DNA of 15,648 nt from the NCBI GenBank assembly GCA_023853785.1, contig JAJIRX010001064.1, positions 1 through 15,648 on the forward strand, read 5' to 3'. A program made the position numbers and the translations under genes. This stretch comes from Psilocybe azurescens. Taxonomy: Eukaryota; Basidiomycota; Agaricomycetes; Agaricales; Agrocybaceae. The notes under the pieces were generated by a model. The model did not search any database, had not been told where the DNA came from, and was given only the letters and a program-made list of their open reading frames with translations. Of the stretch, positions 9,270 to 15,648 are shown piece after piece (position 1 is the first letter of the stretch; every line of letters starts with the position of its first letter).

Positions 9270-9277
9270 AACCCTAA
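9270..9277. promoter_or_regulatory. Telobox-like AACCCTAA in the mrd1/prefoldin divergent promoter
   Basis: The 223 bases between the mrd1 start (9157) and the prefoldin start (9381) are a shared divergent promoter. They contain AACCCTAA, the reverse of the TTAGGG telomere-type unit, 113 bases from the mrd1 ATG. Such teloboxes occur in promoters of ribosome-biogenesis and ribosomal-protein genes in plants and several fungi, where telomere-repeat-binding factors act on them. That fits mrd1; function here is inferred. No clear TATA box is seen. Confidence 0.4.
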
Positions 9278-9380
9278 TTTTTGAGCCTCCGCGCGGGTAT
9301 CGCCGTGTGCGCCCTCACGCGCAATCAATCGTCCTAAATCAGTTGTAGCTTGCGGCTCCGACCAGAATCTCTTGAGTCTT

Positions 9381-10290
9381 ATGGCTACTACCAAACCCAA
9401 AACAGTGTTCTCTGACGAGAAGAATCCCAGAGGAATCCCAAAGCGCCTTTTATCGTACGCTCTACTGTGTTCTCGTTAATATCAAGGTCACTCAAACCAG
9501 ATCTGCAATATTAGGCAGACGTCGATGAATACATAGGCAACCCCGACGCCGGTGTCGAATCCACACTAAAAAGCTTCCAAGATGCCCTGGCGTACGCGTT
9601 TCTCGCCTATTCTAACTTGACAACCTCAGTGAAACATGGTCTCGTTCTGGAAGCTCAGCAAGTACCGATACATGGACTCCAGTCTGACGCAGCGTCGGGC
9701 GAGCCTTGAGGAGAAAATCCCTGATATCAGGAAGACGCTGGATATGGTGGAGTATCTCCAAGAACGAAGAGTAAGCACCTCATTCGTCAAATGACACTGG
9801 ATTTGTTGATGTTGAAGATCTTATTAGGAAGGCAAGAGCAAAGCTCAGGACGATGAGGACGACCTCGAAGAAGATCTGGAGGAGGAAGGCGACGGTCCTG
9901 CTAAACCTCTCACCACTACGTTCGAGTTGAATGACACGCTCTACGCTGAGGCCGAGCTCGAAGACACGGACACTGTATATCTATGGCTCGGGGTACGTCC
10001 GTCTATTACACCACAACACACATCGAATATCACATCTAAAAACCAACATCCAACACCAGGCCAACGTTATGCTATCGTACAAGCTCCCAGCCGCCATCGC
10101 CCTCCTAAAAGCCAAACTCGACACAGCACAAACAAGTCTGAACAACACCATCGAAGATCTCGAATTCCTGCGAGAGCAGCTCACGATCATGGAAGTAAAC
10201 ACCGCTCGCGTGTACAACTGGGACGTCAAACGCAGACGAGAGAAACGAGAGAAGGAGCAAAAAGGCGCAACCACCGCCGTTGCAAAATGA
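9381..10290 (+). CDS. PAC10: Prefoldin subunit 3 (Pac10/VBP1)
   Basis: This is an alpha-class subunit of the cytosolic prefoldin hexamer, which captures nascent actin and tubulin and hands them to the CCT chaperonin. The spliced protein is 219 residues, near the family norm. Exons: 9381-9454, 9515-9591, 9659-9770, 9828-9992, 10060-10290. Family features: GIPKAPFI near the start, KYRYMDSSLTQRRASLEEKI and PDIRKTLDMVEYL of the first coiled coil, TFELNDTLYAEAEL then DTVYLWLGANVMLSY covering the beta-hairpins, and a second coiled coil ending EFLREQLTIMEVNTARVYNW with a basic tail. An acidic linker (9850-9890) is typical of fungal forms. One base is missing near 9443, where AAGCG should read as two codons KA; otherwise phases agree. 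It diverges from mrd1, a plausible shared growth-regulated promoter. Confidence 0.93.
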
Positions 10291-10656
10291 GGGGTTGTTG
10301 GGCATGTAAACTATCGATGCATACGACTGACTTCCCGAGCTATTTTATTTCTGTTGCTTTTAACTCCTATCATGGGGTCCAATCCAGTGTGATCGTAAGC
10401 TTCAGCATCGGTGCATATGACCTTCCTCCTTACCACATAATGAAAAATCAAAATATCATTTGCTCTCTAACGCCTATCGGATCGTTTCTCCTATATTACC
10501 CTCCGGCGAAAAAACCTTCCGAGGTTATGTTATTATCCCCAACCTCTTTAAATCCCAATGTTTGGACATAAGATAGCAATCGCGGCATCGAGCTTACTTG
10601 TTACAAACACATTCTCCCTCCTGTCAAGTCAAAAAAACCAGACAAAGCGGCTGCTC

Positions 10657-10668
10657 ATTGGTCATTGG
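10657..10668 (-). promoter_or_regulatory. Paired inverted CCAAT boxes
   Basis: ATTGG occurs at 10657-10661 and 10664-10668, seven bases apart, inside cattggtcattggt. CCAAT is the site of the fungal HAP/NF-Y complex. The close doubling about 270 bases before the MFS start makes a real site more likely than a single box would. Confidence 0.35.
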
Positions 10669-10850
10669 TAACTGACAATGCTTCTATTCATCCAGTCACT
10701 GACAAACGGTGCGAAAGTTCCTGATCCGGAGCCAAGATAAACCAATCCGGATCCATCCAGACCGACCCCACCCATGCCTCGCCTAAGCACTGGATTCGAT
10801 TCCAGAAATTCTCAATGTGTCTATTTTCGTTCACGAGGAGTTGTGGGGAG

Positions 10851-10857
10851 TATATAA
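10851..10857 (+). promoter_or_regulatory. TATA box of the MFS transporter gene
   Basis: TATATAA followed by G lies 75-81 bases upstream of the MFS start codon, a suitable place for a TATA box. The stretch after it is pyrimidine-rich, as is common around fungal transcription starts. A TATA box suggests regulated expression, unlike the TATA-poor mrd1/prefoldin promoter. Confidence 0.6.
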
Positions 10858-10931
10858 GTAACAAATTTCATCCACCCTCCCTGGTCCGGTCCCGGTCACC
10901 CCTCAAAACTAGGATACTTACATTGCCCTTC

Positions 10932-13752
10932 ATGACCATGCCCGACGACACCATCCAGCAGAACTCTGACGATCTCCACGACGAAAAGTCCCCTATCGAT
11001 GTATCAGAGAAAGCCTCCCATACGACCCACAGCTCCGTCGAGAATCTCTACCAAGATGACGGCTCATTGGAGCCAATTTACTATGCGAAAACGTTGGTCC
11101 TCAACCGTGCGATCGAAGAGATAGGGATGGGGAAGTACCAGGTGCGTTGCGTTCAAGAGTTCAAATGCTTCATAATGCATGAAGCATGAAGACCGGATGG
11201 AAAGCTAATCAATCTTCCGACATGTCGATTCACCGTTGCAGTACATGCTCTTCCTCGTATCAGGCTTTGGGTGGTTCGCGTAAGCATCATTATCCTTCTT
11301 CAAACCCAATCTCCAAAATTCACTGACACAAATAATAAATTCAATCATGCAGAGATAGCGTATGGCCCGTACGTCCAAACCCATCCATCTCGAGAGTCAA
11401 GACTCACACGTTCTATCTACCATTCTAAATTTAAAACATACCCCGATAAAACAACCAGCTGATAACAGGGCTCATCCTCACCCCAGTCGTCGACGAGTTC
11501 GGATTCACACCCCCATTCCTCAGTCTCGCGGCGAACGCAGGCCTGGTCGGGGCCGTGTTCTGGGGCCTGGGTTGCGATATCTGGGGAAGACGGTGCGTCG
11601 TTCACTCCAGACTTAAACTTTAAATCCATTACACGTCCACGTCTTTGTTTCTGTCTTCTCCACGTACTGCATACTACGTACTTATCCGGATCGTATGCTA
11701 TGCAATTACTTACAGATGGTGCTTTAACATCACGTTATTCCTCGCTGGGGTATTCGGTCTCGCCGCTGGAGGGTCGTCGAATTTTATCACGTTAGCATCT
11801 TTGCTCGCCGTCATGGGCGTCGGCGTTGGAGGTAAGTAGCAAAATTTAACCTGGCAAATCCTCATGCACACGACGCAAACTGCGATCCCAAATACTGTAC
11901 TAATATGAACCTATCTTTCTAGGAAACCTTCCCATAGATTCAGCAGTCTTCCTAGGTCAGCAACCAATGCGATATTAATACTCCAAGACTTTATTTTTGC
12001 AATTCCAAGTCTCTAACCAATCAAATACTCTATCTAGATTTCGTCCCAGCCTCCCGCCAATACCTCCTCACATTCATGTCCATATTCTGGTGCCTCGGCC
12101 AGCTCCTAGTCAACCTCGTACGTCCTGCTCTTCCGTCTCTTTCCCTTCCCCGATATTTAATCACAGCAAAGACTAACTAACGCATACCTGCCCACACAGC
12201 TCGCCTGGCCCCTAATCGCCAACTTCTCCTGCCCCGTCGCCTCCCTCCTCCCCCAGCCCTGCGCACGCTCCGACAACATGGGCTGGCGCTACCTTCTCTT
12301 CCTCCTCGGCGGGATAACCCTCCTCCTTTGGGGCGCCCGATTCTTCCTCTTCGACCTCGCCGAGAGCCCGCGCTATCTAATAGGCAAAGGCCGCGACGCA
12401 GAGGCGGTGTCCATCATCCACCGCATCGCGGCGTATAATCGCACCACGTCCTCGTTGACCATTGAACAGCTTACATCTATCGGTGCTTATTCTGACGAGA
12501 AAAATGAAAAGAGCACTAGTGGAGGGGAGGAGGAGGAAAAGTGTGGTCTTTGACCCGCACGTCGGACTTCACGTTGGATCATGTCAAATCGCTATTCCGC
12601 ACAAGGAAAATCGCGTATTCTACTTCTCTTCTGATATCAGTGTGGGGTGCGTAGATCCAATACATTCCAGTTAGATCTAACCAAATGGTATCAATAATGA
12701 AAATATAGGCATAATCGGCCTCGCTTCCACGCTGTACAACAACTTCCTATCATTCCTGTAAATCTTTCTTTCTATCCCATAAATATCACACTAAACCAAA
12801 CCTCCCAAAAGATTGAACAGCAAAGGCGCACACTTCGACGACGCGTCTCTCAACATCACATACCGCAATGTAAGTAACCCAACCACTCTTTCATCCCCTC
12901 GCAATTTCCCTCTCTAAGCATAACCATACACTGACTTTTCCAAACCATCTCATACACACAGACTTTTATCCTCAGCGTCGTAGGGATACCCGCCGCATTC
13001 TTCGCAACATGGCTAGTCGAGATCCCCCAACTCGGACGACGAGGCGCGCTCGCTACATCTGCAGGTACGCATGGGTCCCCCAAATCTTTACTATCAGCTC
13101 TCCTCTAATCGACACTCATCCTTTGACTGCTTCACATTCACTCGCCCCTTCTGAATCCACCCTCATCCTTCGCTCATTATCTCACCCTATAAAAATCCAC
13201 AGCCCTCACAGGCGCATTCCTATTCGCGACCACCACCGCGCGGACCTCAAACGCCCTCCTGGGGTGGAACTGCGGATATTCTTTCTTCAGCAACGTAAGT
13301 GTCCAGCTTCTCTCGAATCTACACCCAATCGCCAAAACATTAAATCTAAAAACAACCCTAAACCTAAAAACGAAACGAGATCTAAACTTAACGTGAACCT
13401 ATACCTGACACTGATAACTTTGAATAGGTCATGTACGGCATCCTATACGCTATCTCTCCGGAGATCTTCCCCGCCAAAGATAGAGGGACAGGCAATGGGC
13501 TGACAGCAGCTGCGACCCGCGTTTTCGGGCTCATCGTAAGTCCTTCCATCCTTCTTCTTTTCCTTCCCAAATCCCCTGCCGTATTGCATACTACTTAATT
13601 AACGATGCATGTCTTACTAGGCACCCATCATCGCACTCTACGCTGATATAACGACATCCGTCCCTGTATACATCTCAGGAGCACTCATCATCTTCGCGGG
13701 AGGACTAGCGCTATTGCTGCCTTACGAACCTAGAGGGAAAGCCTCCATGTAG
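10932..13752 (+). CDS. Major facilitator superfamily transporter (SV2-like fungal family)
   Basis: This is a plasma- or organelle-membrane transporter of about 538 residues with the usual 12-helix MFS plan; substrate unknown. An acidic, soluble N-terminus leads to LNRAIEEIGMGKYQYMLFLV, then SGFGWFADSVWPLITGLIL, where a helix-1 motif D-like Asp sits as in SV2-type carriers. DIWGRRW is the loop 2-3 motif A; DSAVFLDFVPASRQYLL follows in helix 4; ESPRYLIGKGRDAEAV marks the central loop; ISPEIFPAKDRGTGNG is the loop 10-11 counterpart. Exons: 10932-11141, 11242-11279, 11353-11368, 11459-11592, 11716-11831, 11923-11955, 12038-12117, 12200-12646, 12709-12757, 12812-12869, 12962-13064, 13203-13294, 13428-13535, 13621-13752. 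One base is missing in the A-run 12537-12540; with it, all 14 exons are in phase. A second ATG at 10938 could also serve as start. Confidence 0.9.
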
Positions 13753-14267
13753 GAAATAGACGTCGAAGGTCGAGGCATACATCAGCCAAACTTTCATGTT
13801 TAATCCTGATAAGAGCGTGGTACCATTAGACCTAACAGATTTGAGAACATACTCATAATTCGACATGAGAAAAGCATGATGATACATAGGACGACTACGT
13901 AAATAATGGATCAAACGTGTATAACATTGAAGAAACGAAGATGTCGGAATTAAAAAGCCGTTTGTGAGACGTCCAGTGCTAGATACAATGTTACTGTAGA
14001 CTGTACAAATGTACGTACCGCGTGGAGTATGATGATCAGCCTTCCGTCATGTCATCGATAAAATAATATAGAGAACAGCCTAAGGAAACTCATGTAGCCC
14101 CAGGGAGCGGTACTTGGAGTTGGTTATTCTTCTCAGCGAGCTTATCCCTCCAGGAAAGCTCCCAACGTCAAATTTATCTTGTCCAATTGGGTCTCCTAAA
14201 CATTGTTTTTCTACAAAATGGTGGACATCAAATCAGTCGGTACAAGAAACGAGGGCGAAACAGTCAG
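13753..14267. other. Spacer between convergent MFS and kinase-fold genes
   Basis: These 515 bases lie between two 3' ends and probably hold both 3' UTRs. Short ORFs exist on both strands (for example 14114-14335 plus) without recognisable motif or codon pattern. I see no tRNA, terminal inverted repeat or transposase remnant. Confidence 0.5.
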
Positions 14268-15648
14268 CTAATCATTTGATTCGCAAACCGCCTTCAGTTG
14301 CTCCAATTGCCATAAATCATGGTTTTTGTGCATAAGACCGTAAGGTATAACATCCTCTGCCCAGACACTGCTAGGATTGAGCGTGACCGGATATCTGCTT
14401 TTATCCGTGCCGGCCCAATCAAAGTCAACAATAACCGCCTTACTCTCAGATGCGACGTAAAGAATGTTGTTGGTCCGTAAGTCCCCAAAGACGATATCTT
14501 CCTTGTGAAGCAGATTTATTGCCTGCTCGACCTGCTTTGCGACGATCGCAGGAACGGGGGTCTTGTACACTTTGAGCTGCCAAATCGACTTCCAGGCCAC
14601 ACGGTCCATAACGATCATATATAGATCGCCAACGACCCGCCCACAGAAATGTAGTGTCGGAGCAAATCCAGCTTCTGCAAGGATGCGATGCGCTGCTTCG
14701 TTGTAACGCGCGGTAAATTTGACGATAACCTCCTTACTAGTACCGTCGCCAAGGGCGAGGCTAGCGATGTACATGGCTGTGCATACATTCCCCAGGTCAA
14801 GAGCTGAGGTAGGTTGACCATCTCTCGTTAGGAGCTGCCGGTAGGTAAGTTTGGGCAGTTTCTGTGAAGAATCGATGGCTGTCGGACTCGGATACAAACA
14901 AGAGAGCTTGGGAGGCTCCAATTTGATGACTCCGTCGTAATAATCTTTGAGATTCTCCCGACACCGTGACAAGGCCTTAAAGACACGGGCCAGGCGGATA
15001 CTGCTCTCGGAGGCATGAAACCCCAAGGTAAGTTCGAGGGTGAGTAACTTGGTCACGTAGACCGGTCCTACACAAACTGCGACGGAGATTTCGAGGCGAT
15101 TCGCAGTGACACCAATGAGGACAGCAGGGAAATTACAGTGAAGCCTGAATTTCTTGTACTGTAAAATTCAAACAAGTTAAGTTACGGGATTCAAAACAGT
15201 GAATTGAATGACGTAGAACCTCATCTCGGGAAATTATTTTGCTATAATCAATAACAGCTTGACAAGTAGCATCACCAAGGCCCCACGTGTCCTTCAGCTC
15301 CAAGAAGATTAGAAACAGGATCTTTCCCCAGCTAGCATTACCAGTTGGTTTCCAATTGCCTGCCTCACCGATCATATTATCGACTAGCATTTTGATCTCA
15401 TTCTGACGGCTGGCCTCATCCTTGTAAAATCTGACCGCACATTGGATGTACTTGAAAGCACGCTCGACATCTGCACGGTCGACTAGGACCTGCTGAAGAT
15501 CGTCGAGATCTTGCTGCAAGATGGCGAGGGCCGGGTTGAAAATCACGGCGGGGGCTCCGCCAGGCCGACCCAGGTGAATTTTAGGATAGTCGGAGGACTT
15601 GGGGTCTAATATCTCAGCCAGTTTGTGGGAAGAAGATATTACATCCGA
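14268..15648 (-). CDS. Protein-kinase-fold protein with upstream nuclease-like segment, 5' end outside the window
   Basis: The visible part is 439 residues in two exons, 15220-15648 (open past the right edge, no ATG) and 14268-15158; the 61-nt intron has a weak gttcta donor. The C-terminal domain is kinase-like: VIVKF Lys (visible residue 290), catalytic loop VFGDLRTNNI with D369 and N374 (the usual His/Arg before Asp is Phe-Gly), and DFDW (388-391) in place of DFG. No glycine-rich loop is clear. The chain ends about 50 residues after DFD, so the kinase C-lobe is short. Residues 105-140 read SWGKILFLIFLELKD then QAVIDYSKI, resembling the E-x-K strand and Q/Y helix of restriction-endonuclease-like folds. 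Crinkler-type effectors combine such nuclease and kinase domains; many Agaricomycete proteins of this layout exist. No frame breaks. Family placement is an inference; activity is untested and the lost His suggests altered catalysis. Confidence 0.7.

Larger units (their letters stand above)
10291..10931. other. Intergenic region, promoter of the MFS gene
   Basis: These 641 bases hold the 3' flank of the prefoldin gene and the MFS promoter. No gene is supported; an ORF running to 10571 merely reads on from a prefoldin exon through its intron. Inverted CCAAT boxes (ATTGG) lie at 10657-10661 and 10664-10668, a direct CCAAT at 10742-10746, and a TATA box at 10851-10857. Near 10750 the sequence aatccggatcc holds the palindrome ATCCGGAT, and tgatccgg occurs 30 bases before it. 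Confidence 0.5.

Noticed and set aside
9927..10571. A 214-codon ORF on the plus strand
   Set aside because: It begins inside prefoldin exon 4, reads through intron 4 and then follows the wrong frame of exon 5; the spliced frame ending at 10290 gives the conserved protein.
14268..15056. Kinase gene beginning at GTG 15056
   Set aside because: The frame continues upstream to 15158 and joins the upstream exon in phase; there is no ATG there.
1..15648. tRNA, rRNA, CRISPR array, insertion sequence or retroelement
   Set aside because: I saw no cloverleaf, rRNA segment, regular repeat array, long terminal repeat or transposase/reverse-transcriptase motif on either strand.

Overview
The window looks like nuclear DNA of a filamentous basidiomycete, probably an Agaricomycete. 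Genes are close together on both strands and broken by many short GT-AG introns (mostly 49-70 nt). The recognisable proteins read like Agaricomycete members of their families. No database search was run, so all assignments rest on motifs and remembered family features.

Layout: (1) 1-2954, minus: 5' two thirds of an SHPRH/Irc20-type SNF2 helicase/E3 ligase, cut by the left edge. (2) 3358-4099 and 4698-5457, plus: a tandem pair of MYND zinc-finger paralogues, the first a pseudogene, the second better preserved; the same 13-base E-box element lies 258-300 bp upstream of each. (3) 5744-6014, plus: a small unrecognised ORF. (4) 6197-9157, minus: MRD1, a five-RRM pre-rRNA processing factor, with an unusually long third intron that looks like two introns fused head to tail around a duplicated, possibly snoRNA-like core. 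(5) 9381-10290, plus: prefoldin subunit 3, divergent from MRD1 over a 223-bp promoter carrying a telobox. (6) 10932-13752, plus: a 14-exon MFS transporter with a 16-nt exon. (7) 14268-15648, minus: a kinase-fold protein preceded by a possible restriction-endonuclease-like segment, recalling Crinkler-type effector architecture; its 5' end is off the right edge.

MRD1 and prefoldin are housekeeping genes for ribosome assembly and cytoskeletal protein folding. SHPRH acts in DNA-damage tolerance. The MYND pair and the kinase-fold gene look like fast-evolving, lineage-expanded families.

A general caution: five genes carry single-base frame breaks, 13 in all, mostly a missing base in or beside a short A/T run. 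Restoring one base at each puts every exon back in phase and recovers conserved motifs. Because they hit essential single-copy genes, uncorrected assembly indels are the likeliest cause. The kinase-fold gene has none.
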